A DNA stretch of 64,000 nt from contig JAFLDL010000001.1 in assembly GCA_017302435.1 (NCBI GenBank), positions 167,848 to 231,847 of the forward strand, given 5' to 3'. This document shows, piece after piece, positions 50,148 through 58,141 of this stretch. Numbering within the stretch: the first letter of the stretch is position 1; every line of letters starts with the position of its first letter. The stretch comes from Candidatus Accumulibacter necessarius (GTDB lineage: Bacteria > Pseudomonadota > Gammaproteobacteria > Burkholderiales > Rhodocyclaceae). The notes under the pieces were generated by a model, which did not search any database, was not told the origin of the DNA, and saw only the letters and a program-made list of their open reading frames with translations. The position numbers and the translations under genes were made by a program.

Positions 50148-50736
50148 GTGCGGCCTCCTGGTGACGTGCTCCGGCGATTTCGTCCATCACGAACTGATAA
50201 GCCTCGCTGGCGGCAGCGATGTTGGCAATGGCGATCTTTTCCGGGAACTTGGCGTTGATGGCCTTGATCACCGACTCCAGCCGGATGAGACCGGACGCGG
50301 CGGCGAAGCCGGCCAGCAAGGGCACATTGGGCATCGGTCGGCCGACGTGCTTGCGGCTGAGTTCGGTGGCGGGAACCGTGCATAGTCTGTCCGCCGGCCA
50401 GTCACGGACATAATCACCGAGGCCCAGCTCGTCGAAAGTGCGGCTGGTGTTGATCAGGATGTAACCGCCTTTCTTCAGCCCCGAGAAGACGTCGACCTGG
50501 AGCAGCAGGGTCGGATCCTGAATGATCAGGGCATCGGGTTCCATGATCGGTTCGCGCAACCGGATCTCCTTGTCGGCGATGCGGCAGAAGGCGACGACAG
50601 GGGCACCGGTTCGTTCCGAACCGAAACTCGGGAAGGCCTGAGCGTGGCGGCCCTCCTCAAACGCAGCAATCGACAACATCTCGGCAGCCGTAACCACGCC
50701 TTGGCCGCCGCGACCGTGTATTCGGACCTGGAACAT
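50140..50736 (-). CDS. porG: Pyruvate:acceptor oxidoreductase gamma subunit
   Basis: The 198-residue protein has the family signature MFQVRIHGRGGQGVVTAAEMLSIAAFEEG and FPSFGSERTGAPVVAFCRI. It is the first gene of the por operon; GGAGG stands 5 bases before the ATG, and a candidate promoter lies 40-70 bases upstream. Confidence 0.93.
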   Translation of the reverse strand: MFQVRIHGRGGQGVVTAAEMLSIAAFEEGRHAQAFPSFGSERTGAPVVAFCRIADKEIRLREPIMEPDALIIQDPTLLLQVDVFSGLKKGGYILINTSRTFDELGLGDYVRDWPADRLCTVPATELSRKHVGRPMPNVPLLAGFAAASGLIRLESVIKAINAKFPEKIAIANIAAASEAYQFVMDEIAGARHQEAAHA

Positions 50737-50777
50737 AATTCCTCCATTGTTTTACATCGTTCTATTGACGTTCGCGC

Positions 50778-50806
50778 AGCATAGCTGAGTTCGAGTCCGA
50801 TGAAAA
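50778..50806 (-). promoter_or_regulatory. Candidate promoter of the por operon
   Basis: On the minus strand TTTTCA (50806-50801) and TATGCT (50783-50778) are 17 bases apart, giving a start near 50771 and a leader of about 35 bases before porG. The -35 is weak. Confidence 0.4.
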
Positions 50807-50985
50807 CAACGATACCGCGGCGTATGGCGGAATTTCTTGCGGTGGCGGTGGCTCCGGAGCACGTTTTGTGGTAGCCAAGAGGGCCTCATGCTGACTGCTG
50901 AAAGCCAGTCGCTGGAGCAGAAAGGCCCGCAGCGGCGCGGTGACTGTGCGCGCACCGCTGGTGGTGGCCTTCGGATAGTCGAAGC

Positions 50986-52044
50986 CTACGCTCTTCTCGG
51001 TATCAGCACCGTATAGTCGAAGTCGAGCAGCACGCTCGGGTCATAGCGGCCATCGATGGTCTTGTAGGGAAACTCGGCGCAGGGCTGGTCCTTGGTCGCC
51101 ACGGTGCGCAGGCGGAGCGCCCCGAGATCATTGCGTCCCGGCAGGTCGACCCGGTCGATGACTTCCGACCAGGCGTAGATCGTATCGCCGGCAAAGGCCG
51201 GGGCGACGTGCCGGCCGCCGTTGATCGCCGCGACGCTGAAAGCGTTGGCCAGCCCGTTGAAGGAAAGCGAGCGCGCCAGGCTGATGATGTGACCGCCATA
51301 GATGATCCGGCGGCCGAAGCGCCCGGCTTTTTCCGCCTGCTGGTTGAAGTGCACGCGAGCGGTGTTCTGGTACAGGCGAGTGGCCATCATGTGCTCGCTT
51401 TCTTCGATGGTCATGCCGTCCACGTGGTCGATGCGTTCGCCGACCTGATAGTCGTCCCACAGGTCAGGGCTACCTGACAGGGCCTGGTCATACTGTTCGA
51501 TCCTGATACCGGTCGGAACGATCAGATCGCTTGCCGCCACAGCAGTGGGAAGATCGGGCACGACGGCTTCCGGCGCTGGCGATTGCGGGTCACGCTTGCG
51601 AACCATGACCCAGCGGCAATAGTCGAGGGCGATCTGCCCACGCTGATTGACGCCGCAGGAGCGCACAAAAACGATGCCGGTTTTGCCATCGCTGTTCTCT
51701 TTCAGGCCAATCACCGTCGAATCGGCGCTGAGCGTATCACCCGGATAGACCGGGTGGCCAAAACGGCCGGCCGCGTAGCCGAGGTTGGCGACGGCATTGA
51801 GCGAGATGTCCGGTACGGTCCGGCCAAAGACCATGTTGAAGGCAAGCAGGTCGTCGACCGGGGCGCGCGGAAAGCCCAGGCTGTGGGCGAATGTGTCAGC
51901 TGAATTGGTGGCAAAGCGCGTGCCGGTCAGCGCGGTGTACAGCGCCACGTCGCCCTCGGTGATGGTTCGCGGTGTCGCGTGGGCAATCGCCTGCCCAACG
52001 TGGAAGTCCTCAAAGAAATTACCCAGTCTGGTCTTTTCGCTCAC
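50986..52044 (-). CDS. mch: Mesaconyl-C1-CoA hydratase (beta-methylmalyl-CoA dehydratase)
   Basis: Interconverts (2R,3S)-beta-methylmalyl-CoA and mesaconyl-C1-CoA. The 352-residue double hot-dog protein begins with the family text GNFFEDFHVGQAIAHATPRTITEGDVALYTALTG and carries FPRAPVDDLLAFNMVFGRTVPDISLNAVANLGYA, then IIYGGHIISLARSLSFNGL. I recall the Rhodobacter and Chloroflexus Mch proteins as nearly the same over these stretches. It is the last gene of the smtA-smtB-mct-mcl-mch run, 33 bases after mcl. Confidence 0.93.
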   Translation of the reverse strand: MSEKTRLGNFFEDFHVGQAIAHATPRTITEGDVALYTALTGTRFATNSADTFAHSLGFPRAPVDDLLAFNMVFGRTVPDISLNAVANLGYAAGRFGHPVYPGDTLSADSTVIGLKENSDGKTGIVFVRSCGVNQRGQIALDYCRWVMVRKRDPQSPAPEAVVPDLPTAVAASDLIVPTGIRIEQYDQALSGSPDLWDDYQVGERIDHVDGMTIEESEHMMATRLYQNTARVHFNQQAEKAGRFGRRIIYGGHIISLARSLSFNGLANAFSVAAINGGRHVAPAFAGDTIYAWSEVIDRVDLPGRNDLGALRLRTVATKDQPCAEFPYKTIDGRYDPSVLLDFDYTVLIPRRA

Positions 52045-52077
52045 TTGACTTTCTCCCCGCGCGCTTTAATAAAGAGT

Positions 52078-53121
52078 CTACAGGCCATAGGCTGCCGCCA
52101 GTTCAGGATCTCGCCTGGCCACCAGCCGCGCCAGGTCGACGATGACCTTGGCCTGTTTCCAGGTCGCATCGTCCTGCATCTTGCCGTCTATCGTCGCCAC
52201 GCCGCTGCCATCGGGCATGGCTTCAAGGATGCGTTTGGCAAACAGCACTTCCTTGACGTCGGGGCTGAAAACACGCTTGGCAATGGCGATCTGGTTCGGT
52301 GCCAGCGACCAGGCGCCCGAGCAACCCATCAGGAAGGCGTTGCGGAACTGAGCTTCGCAGGCCGCTTCGTCCTTGAGATCGCCGAACGGACCGTAAAAGG
52401 AGCGCAGGCCATGCGCCACGGCCGCATCGACCATGCGCGCCACGGTGTAGTGCCAGAGATCCTGCTGGAAGAACGCGCGCCGCTCGTGGCCTTCTTCCGG
52501 GTCGGCGAGGACGCCGTAGCCGGGATGTCCGCCACCAACGCGGGTCGTCTTCATGCCGCGCGAGGCGGCGAGGTCGGCCGGGCCGAGGCTCAAGCCGTGC
52601 ATGCGCGGGCTGGCGCCGCAAATGGCCTCGACGTTGGTCACGCCCTGCGCCGTCTCGAGCAGGGCGTGCAACAGAATCGGCTTGCGGATGGCGTACTTCG
52701 CTTCCAGCAGGGCGACATATTGATCGACAAAATGGATGTCCCATGGCCCCTCGACCTTGGGAATCATGATTACATCGAGTTTGTTGCCGACGTGCTTGAT
52801 GATCTGCTCAAGGTCGTCGAGGACCCACGGGCTGTTCAAGGCATTGATGCGCACCCACATCGCGGTATCGGCGAAATCGTGATTGCTCAGGAGGTCGATG
52901 AAGCCGGCGCGCGCCGCGTCCTTGGACTCGATCGGGATGGCATCCTCGAGGTTGCCGCACATCACGTCGCATTGCCGCGCGGTTTCGGGTGCCTTGGCAC
53001 GGATCTTGTCGATGTGCGGGGGAAAGAAATGGATCATCCTTTCCGGCCTGACCGGCAGTTCACGCAGGGGCTGAGGGGCGCCAATGGCGAGCGGCTTGTA
53101 GAAGTGTACTGGTAGCTTCAT
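52078..53121 (-). CDS. mcl: Malyl-CoA / beta-methylmalyl-CoA / citramalyl-CoA lyase
   Basis: HpcH/CitE-fold lyase, 347 residues. Motifs such as [72 protein letters not shown] and [20 protein letters not shown] match what I remember of the Chloroflexus trifunctional enzyme. That enzyme cleaves malyl-CoA, makes beta-methylmalyl-CoA from glyoxylate and propionyl-CoA, and cleaves citramalyl-CoA to pyruvate and acetyl-CoA. Being beside mct, smtAB and meh supports the trifunctional reading. A strong hairpin lies between mct and this gene. Confidence 0.92.
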   Translation of the reverse strand: MKLPVHFYKPLAIGAPQPLRELPVRPERMIHFFPPHIDKIRAKAPETARQCDVMCGNLEDAIPIESKDAARAGFIDLLSNHDFADTAMWVRINALNSPWVLDDLEQIIKHVGNKLDVIMIPKVEGPWDIHFVDQYVALLEAKYAIRKPILLHALLETAQGVTNVEAICGASPRMHGLSLGPADLAASRGMKTTRVGGGHPGYGVLADPEEGHERRAFFQQDLWHYTVARMVDAAVAHGLRSFYGPFGDLKDEAACEAQFRNAFLMGCSGAWSLAPNQIAIAKRVFSPDVKEVLFAKRILEAMPDGSGVATIDGKMQDDATWKQAKVIVDLARLVARRDPELAAAYGL

Positions 53122-53163
53122 GGGGCAATTTCCCTGGTCAAAAGAAAGCAGTTGGATTCTTGG

Positions 53164-53192
53164 ACGGCCGCGGAGCCTTTACCCGCGGCCGT
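53164..53192. repeat. Strong hairpin in the mct-mcl intergenic gap
   Basis: A 10-bp perfect GC-rich stem (ACGGCCGCGG / CCGCGGCCGT) with a 9-base loop begins directly after the mct stop codon and about 43 bases before mcl. No T-run follows on the minus strand, so an RNA-processing or stabilising element is as likely as a terminator. Confidence 0.6.
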
Positions 53193-53193
53193 T

Positions 53194-54414
53194 TCACTTG
53201 GGTCCGGCGACGACGCGCGCGTCGTGCAGGCGGCCGACTTCGGCTTCGCTCAAGCCGAGGATGTCGAGGAGAATCTGATCGGTGTGCTCGCCCAGTCTGG
53301 GCGCCGGTGTCGCCGGCAGGCGAGGCAGGCGGCCGAAGTCGAGCGGCGTCGTCGGCATCAGGTAGGTGCCGATGCCGGGTTGTTCAGTCAGCGTGAACAG
53401 CGGATTATCGGTCGAGCAATCGGGGTCAGTGGCAATTTCTTCGCGCACGCTGCGATAGGGGCCCCAGGTGACGCCGTGCGCATCGAGGGTCAGCGCGGCT
53501 TCGGCCAGCGTACGGGCGTGGAACCACGGTTCGAGCAGCCTGGCGATCTCCTGGCGGGCGCGATAGCGATCGCCCTCGTCTTCGAAATCGAGGCCCAGCC
53601 GGGCAGCGAGCGCGGCGACCGGCTCGCGGAGACCGGTGGCCTTGGTCAGGCGGCGCCACTGCATGCCGGTCAGGGCGACGACCATCAGGCGCTTGCCGTC
53701 GAGCGTTGCGAAGTCACGGCCAAAAGCGCCGTAGAGGTAGTTGCCCTGCCGTGGTCGGTCGGTGTCGTTGACCATCGCTTCAGCAAGCATGCCGAAATTG
53801 CCGAGCATTGCCAGCGCCACGTCCTTCAGCGCCAGGCGAACGAGTTGTCCTTCGCCGGTCAGCCGCCGGTGCCTTTCGGCCGCGAGCAGACCCAGCGCGA
53901 TCATCTGGCCGCTGATGAAGTCCCAGGCCGGAAAGACGTGGTTCACCATCTCCGGCGAAGTATTTGGCCCGGTCATCATTGGCAGGCCCATCTGCGGGTT
54001 CAGCGTGTAATCCACCTCCGAGCTGCCGTCGCGGCGCCCGGTCAGGTTGACCATGATCAGATCCTGACGTTGCGCTTGCAGCGCTTCGTAAGCCAGCCAG
54101 CCCTTGGCCGGAAAGTTGGTGCTGAACAGGCCGGCGCCTTCGCCCGGGGCACAGATCAGCTGAGTCAGCAGCTCCTGTCCGCGTGGCAGCCGGAAATCGA
54201 CGGCGATCGAGCGTTTGCCCTTGTTCAGGCCGGCCCAGAACAGGCTGTGCTTGCCGTCGAGAGTCAGTGGCCAGCGGCCATAGTCGAGACCGCCGCCGAT
54301 CGGGTCGAAACGGATGACCTCGGCGCCTAGCTGGGCGAGCGTCATGCCGCCCAGCGGCGCAGCGACAAAGGCCGAGCCCTCGATCACCCGCAGACCCTTG
54401 AGAATTCCTTCCAC
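53194..54414 (-). CDS. mct: Mesaconyl-CoA C1-C4 CoA transferase
   Basis: Class III (CaiB/BaiF) CoA transferase, 406 residues, that moves CoA within mesaconate from C1 to C4. The start EGILKGLRVIEGSAFVAAPLG, then NLTGRRDGSSEVDYTLNPQMG, and GQLVRLALKDVALAMLGNFGM agree with the Chloroflexus Mct as I recall it. The likely catalytic Asp is in VFPAWDFISG. Its position between smtB and mcl is the same as remembered for Chloroflexus. This step, with Meh, distinguishes the 3-hydroxypropionate bicycle from the ethylmalonyl-CoA pathway. Confidence 0.9.
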   Translation of the reverse strand: MEGILKGLRVIEGSAFVAAPLGGMTLAQLGAEVIRFDPIGGGLDYGRWPLTLDGKHSLFWAGLNKGKRSIAVDFRLPRGQELLTQLICAPGEGAGLFSTNFPAKGWLAYEALQAQRQDLIMVNLTGRRDGSSEVDYTLNPQMGLPMMTGPNTSPEMVNHVFPAWDFISGQMIALGLLAAERHRRLTGEGQLVRLALKDVALAMLGNFGMLAEAMVNDTDRPRQGNYLYGAFGRDFATLDGKRLMVVALTGMQWRRLTKATGLREPVAALAARLGLDFEDEGDRYRARQEIARLLEPWFHARTLAEAALTLDAHGVTWGPYRSVREEIATDPDCSTDNPLFTLTEQPGIGTYLMPTTPLDFGRLPRLPATPAPRLGEHTDQILLDILGLSEAEVGRLHDARVVAGPK

Positions 54415-54439
54415 TTTCTTCCCCCCAATCCAGCTGCGT

Positions 54440-55669
54440 TCAGATCACGCGCTTGCGGCGCAACTCTTCGATTTCGGCGGCATCCATGCCCAGCAGGTCC
54501 GCGAGCACTTCGTCGGTGTGCTGCCCGAGCTTCGGTCCGAGGTGCTTGATTCGTCCCGGCGTTGCCGACAGCCGCGGCAGCACCGCGGGCACGATGACCG
54601 TCTCGCCAATGTCCTCCTCGTCGATCGCCACCAGATTGCGCCGGGCGTGAAACTGCCGGTCGCCGAAGATGTCTGCGATGCTGTTCAGTGGGCCGGCCGG
54701 TGCGCCTGCGGCAAAGCAGCGATTGAGGAGTTCCTCGCGATGCAGCGAACCACACCAGTCGCGGACGATCTCGTTCACGTCATGGCGGTTTTCCAGCCGC
54801 GTCTTCTGGTCGCCGTAGACGTGCGCCGCCGCCAGTTCAGGTCGGCCCATGGCAATCGCCAGACGTTCGAAGAGCTTGTCGGTGACGCACGAAATCGCCA
54901 CCCACTTGCCGTCGTCCTTGGTCGGGAAATGACCATGCGGGCAGGCAAAGTCGTTGTGCGTCGGCCCGTGCCGTTCGCGTATCCGTCCGAACATCCCGTA
55001 GGCCGGCGCCAGTTCGTCGGTGCAGCGAAACACGGACTCGTAAAGCGCGGCATCGATGTACTGCCCCTGACCGGTGCGCTCGCGGTGGCGCAGGGCCATC
55101 AGAATGCCGATGCAGCCGTAAAGACCGGTGAGGTAATCGCCGAGGGTCGTCGAACCCGGCGTCACCGGCGTTCCCCTCGGCATGCCGGCGAGAAAGGCGA
55201 TACCACCGACGGCGTGCGCGACGCGGGCAAAGCCGGGTCGATCGCGGTAGGGCCCGGTCTGGCCGTAGCCGGTGACGCGCAGCATGATCAGGCCGGGATT
55301 GATCTTGCGCAGCACCTCCCAGCCGAGTCCCCACTTTTCCAGGGTGCCGGGCCGGAAGTTCTCGCACAGCACGTCCGACTTCTCGATCAGCTGCTTGAAC
55401 AGCTCGACGCCTTCGGGCAGGTGCAGGTCGATCGTCACCGATTTCTTGTTGCGTGCTTCGCTGAGCCAGGCCAGGGTGTCCTTGCGCTTGGTCGGCGTGC
55501 CGAAGTAACGCATCGGGTCGCCGCCAACCGGGTTTTCGACCTTCAATACCTCGGCGCCAAATTCGCTCAGAATGGTGGCGCTGTAGGGCGCAGCGATCAC
55601 CGTCGCGGCATCGATGACGCGGATGCCGGCAAGTGGCAGCCGGGCCTCGGCCTGATCAGTGGTGGTCAT
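54440..55669 (-). CDS. smtB: Succinyl-CoA:malate CoA transferase, subunit (SmtB-like)
   Basis: Class III CoA transferase, 409 residues. The N-domain is [36 protein letters not shown], and the catalytic Asp lies in [13 protein letters not shown]. It has the [13 protein letters not shown] and [15 protein letters not shown] patterns. Next to a paralogue of similar sequence it probably forms the two-subunit enzyme that makes malyl-CoA from malate. Which of the two is called A or B is from memory and could be swapped. The ATG at 55669 leaves 22 bases to the upstream gene. Confidence 0.85.
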   Translation of the reverse strand: MTTTDQAEARLPLAGIRVIDAATVIAAPYSATILSEFGAEVLKVENPVGGDPMRYFGTPTKRKDTLAWLSEARNKKSVTIDLHLPEGVELFKQLIEKSDVLCENFRPGTLEKWGLGWEVLRKINPGLIMLRVTGYGQTGPYRDRPGFARVAHAVGGIAFLAGMPRGTPVTPGSTTLGDYLTGLYGCIGILMALRHRERTGQGQYIDAALYESVFRCTDELAPAYGMFGRIRERHGPTHNDFACPHGHFPTKDDGKWVAISCVTDKLFERLAIAMGRPELAAAHVYGDQKTRLENRHDVNEIVRDWCGSLHREELLNRCFAAGAPAGPLNSIADIFGDRQFHARRNLVAIDEEDIGETVIVPAVLPRLSATPGRIKHLGPKLGQHTDEVLADLLGMDAAEIEELRRKRVI

Positions 55670-55691
55670 GGAAGCACTCGCTATGGTCCGT

Positions 55692-57035
55692 TCAGATGAT
55701 CTTGTGTTGCCGCAGCCGCTTGATTTCCTGCGCCGAGATCCCGAGCAGCTCGCGCAGGATTTCATAGGTCGCATTGCCCAGCGGTGGTCCGAGATTCGAA
55801 ATCCTGCCCGGCGTTTCGGACAGCGTCGGCACAACGCCCGGGATGACCACTTCACCCAGGCCTTCTTCCTGCAGACGGACGAGATTGCCACGGGCCTGGA
55901 AATGCTCGTCCTCGAAGATGTCGGCGATGCTGTTGACCTTGCCAATCGGCACTTCGCCGTCGATGCAGCGCTTCATCACCTCGTTGCGGGTCAAGGAGCC
56001 GACCCATTCGATGACCATGCGGTTGACCTCGTCGCGTGCCGCCAGGCGCTTCCGCTGGTGGCCATAGCAATCGGCAGCAGCCAGTTCCGGTTTGCCCATC
56101 ACCGCGGCGAAGCGTTCGAACATCTTGTCGGTGGTGCACGCGATGGCCACCCACTTGTCGTCGACGGTGCGGAAATGCCCGTGCGGAACGGCGACGAAGC
56201 TGCCGGCGCCCTCGCGTTCGCGGACCTTGCCGAAGAGGCCGTAAGCGGCGGCGATTTCGTCCATCTGGCGGAAGACCGCCTCGTAGATGCCGATGTCGAT
56301 GATCTGGCCTTCGCCGCTCGCCTCGCGGTGGCGCAATGCCAGGAGGATGCCGATCGCGCCGTAGAGACTGGACAGGTAATCACCCATCGGCGCGGTGCCG
56401 GGGACTACCGGCGTCTCGCCGGGGAAGCCGGCGAGGTAGGAGAGCCCGGCGAAACCATGCGCGATGTGCGCGAAGCCCGAACGCCGGCGATACGGCCCGG
56501 TCTGCCCGTAGCCCGAGACGCGCAGCATCACCAGGCCGGGGTTGGCCTTGCTCAGCGCATCCCAGCCGAGTCCCCACTCCTCCATCGTACCGGGACGGAA
56601 GTTCTCGATCAGCACATCGGACTTGGCGACCAGTTTGAGGAAAAGATCGACCCCTTCCTGCTGGCGGAGGTCGAGGGTCACCGACTTCCGGTTGCGGCCT
56701 TCGCTGAGCCAGGCCAGCGTCGCATCATGGCGTTTCGACGCGGTGCCGAAACGGCGCATCGGGTCACCGGCGATCGGGTGCTCGACCTTGAGGATTTCGG
56801 CACCGAATTCGCCGAGGATCGACGCGGCATAGGGGCCGGCCAGAAAGGTGCCAACGTCGATCACGCGCAGGCCGCTCATCGGCAGCTGGTCGTTTTCGCT
56901 CGACCGCTCCAGGTCGGGGTCGTCCTCCCGCGATGGCCCGCCGGGGGACGCAACCCTGGCCGGCGCTTCCTTCGCACCGGTGGCAAGGCCAGGCGGCAGC
57001 GAGGCGGACCTGGTCGAACCTGCTCCCTCTTTCAT
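55692..57035 (-). CDS. smtA: Succinyl-CoA:malate CoA transferase, subunit (SmtA-like)
   Basis: Class III CoA transferase, 447 residues. After a low-complexity, charged N-terminal extension of about 50 residues the domain begins [33 protein letters not shown]. The catalytic Asp lies in [13 protein letters not shown], and the end is [15 protein letters not shown]. Translation could also start at the internal Met just before SGLRVID. It is the first gene of the smtA-smtB-mct-mcl-mch run and is divergent from meh. Confidence 0.87.
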   Translation of the reverse strand: MKEGAGSTRSASLPPGLATGAKEAPARVASPGGPSREDDPDLERSSENDQLPMSGLRVIDVGTFLAGPYAASILGEFGAEILKVEHPIAGDPMRRFGTASKRHDATLAWLSEGRNRKSVTLDLRQQEGVDLFLKLVAKSDVLIENFRPGTMEEWGLGWDALSKANPGLVMLRVSGYGQTGPYRRRSGFAHIAHGFAGLSYLAGFPGETPVVPGTAPMGDYLSSLYGAIGILLALRHREASGEGQIIDIGIYEAVFRQMDEIAAAYGLFGKVREREGAGSFVAVPHGHFRTVDDKWVAIACTTDKMFERFAAVMGKPELAAADCYGHQRKRLAARDEVNRMVIEWVGSLTRNEVMKRCIDGEVPIGKVNSIADIFEDEHFQARGNLVRLQEEGLGEVVIPGVVPTLSETPGRISNLGPPLGNATYEILRELLGISAQEIKRLRQHKII

Positions 57036-57068
57036 GGTCGTTTCTCCCGACGGCAGCGCCAGAAAACC

Positions 57069-57122
57069 GATCAGTTCCTGATCCCAAAACCGACACGGCG
57101 CCGGCGCAAGGGCGACAGTATA
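57069..57122. promoter_or_regulatory. Operator-like palindrome and -10 in the smtA leader region
   Basis: GATCAGTTCCTGATC (57069-57083) is a perfect dyad (GATCAG / CTGATC with a three-base centre) in the shared smtA-meh region. TATACT on the minus strand (57122-57117) is a good -10 for smtA, though no clear -35 precedes it. The palindrome would lie downstream of that start, where a repressor could block it. Confidence 0.45.
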
Positions 57123-57208
57123 CGAGCAATCGGGTGCCGCTGGCGCAAAGATCTGAGCCTTGCGGGGTATCGGCTCCGCGGTCGTGTGCCGAAACCGGTC
57201 TGGCTGCG

Positions 57209-57217
57209 TGCTATGCT
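57209..57217 (+). promoter_or_regulatory. Possible extended -10 promoter of meh
   Basis: TGCTATGCT is an extended -10 element about 45 bases before the meh ATG; no matching -35 is seen. Confidence 0.35.
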
Positions 57218-57261
57218 GTCACGGTGAATTGCTTCCGGAAATCCGCGAAAGGATCGTTTTC

Positions 57262-58131
57262 ATGACTGATGCAAGCGAAGATTACGCCGCATGGATCGGC
57301 CGCCAGGAAGTCACTGACGATGACCTGTGTCTGGCGCCCGCCCTGGCGGCGGCGGCGATGTTCGATGACACCTCGACGACTTTCGCGATGGGTAGTCCGC
57401 TGCCGCCCGTGTGGCATTGGTTCTACTTTCTTCCCCGGGCGCCGCAGGCGCTGCTCGGCGTCGACGGGCACCCGCAGCGTGGTGGCTTCATGCCGCCGAT
57501 CCCCTATCCGCGACGGATGTTTGCCGGCGCACGCATGCGTTTCCACCGTCCGCTCCTGATCGGCCAGCCGGCGAGGCGTGAGGCGATCATTCGCGATATC
57601 CGGCTCAAGTCCGGACGCTCCGGCGCACTCGCCTTTGTTTCCGTCCTCTGCCGTTTTCACCAGGAGGGCCGGCTGTGTATCGAAGAGGAACAGGACATCG
57701 TCTATCGTGAACCCGGACCAGCGGTGGCCAGCCCGCGCGTGCTCGACTGGTCGCCGCTACCGGCAGGCGCCTGCTCCCGCATCGTCACGCCGGATCCCAA
57801 GTTGCTGTTTCGCTTCTCGGCATTGACCTTCAACGCGCATCGGATTCATTACGACCGTCCCTACGCAATCGACGAGGAAGGTTACCCGGGCCTGGTCGTG
57901 CACGGCCCGCTGACCGCCGTGCTGCTGATGGAAGTGCTGCGGCAGCAGGTGGTGGCGCAGCCGGTGAGCGAGTTCAGCTTCCGCGGGCTGGCACCGCTCT
58001 TCGATCTGGCACCGTTCCGGCTGGTGTGTACACCGGAGGATGGCGGGTTTTCGCTTGAGGCGCAGGCACCGGACGGCACGACCGCGATGAGCGCGCGGGC
58101 GGCGATCGCCAACGGCTTGCCAGCCGGGTGA
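57262..58131 (+). CDS. meh: Mesaconyl-C4-CoA hydratase
   Basis: The 289-residue MaoC/HTD2-like hot-dog protein has the pattern DASEDYAAWIGRQEVTDDDL, LPPVWHWFYFLP and MPPIPYPRRMFAGARMRF. The catalytic region is FSALTFNAHRIHYDRPYA, and GYPGLVVHGPLTAVLLMEVL follows. This fits Meh, which hydrates mesaconyl-C4-CoA to (S)-citramalyl-CoA, though the same subfamily includes other acyl hydratases. Its place beside smtAB and mct makes Meh the best reading. The ATG at 57262 has GAAAGGA 8 bases before it. It is the only gene of this module on the plus strand. Confidence 0.85.
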   Translation: MTDASEDYAAWIGRQEVTDDDLCLAPALAAAAMFDDTSTTFAMGSPLPPVWHWFYFLPRAPQALLGVDGHPQRGGFMPPIPYPRRMFAGARMRFHRPLLIGQPARREAIIRDIRLKSGRSGALAFVSVLCRFHQEGRLCIEEEQDIVYREPGPAVASPRVLDWSPLPAGACSRIVTPDPKLLFRFSALTFNAHRIHYDRPYAIDEEGYPGLVVHGPLTAVLLMEVLRQQVVAQPVSEFSFRGLAPLFDLAPFRLVCTPEDGGFSLEAQAPDGTTAMSARAAIANGLPAG

Positions 58132-58141
58132 GCTCTGGATC

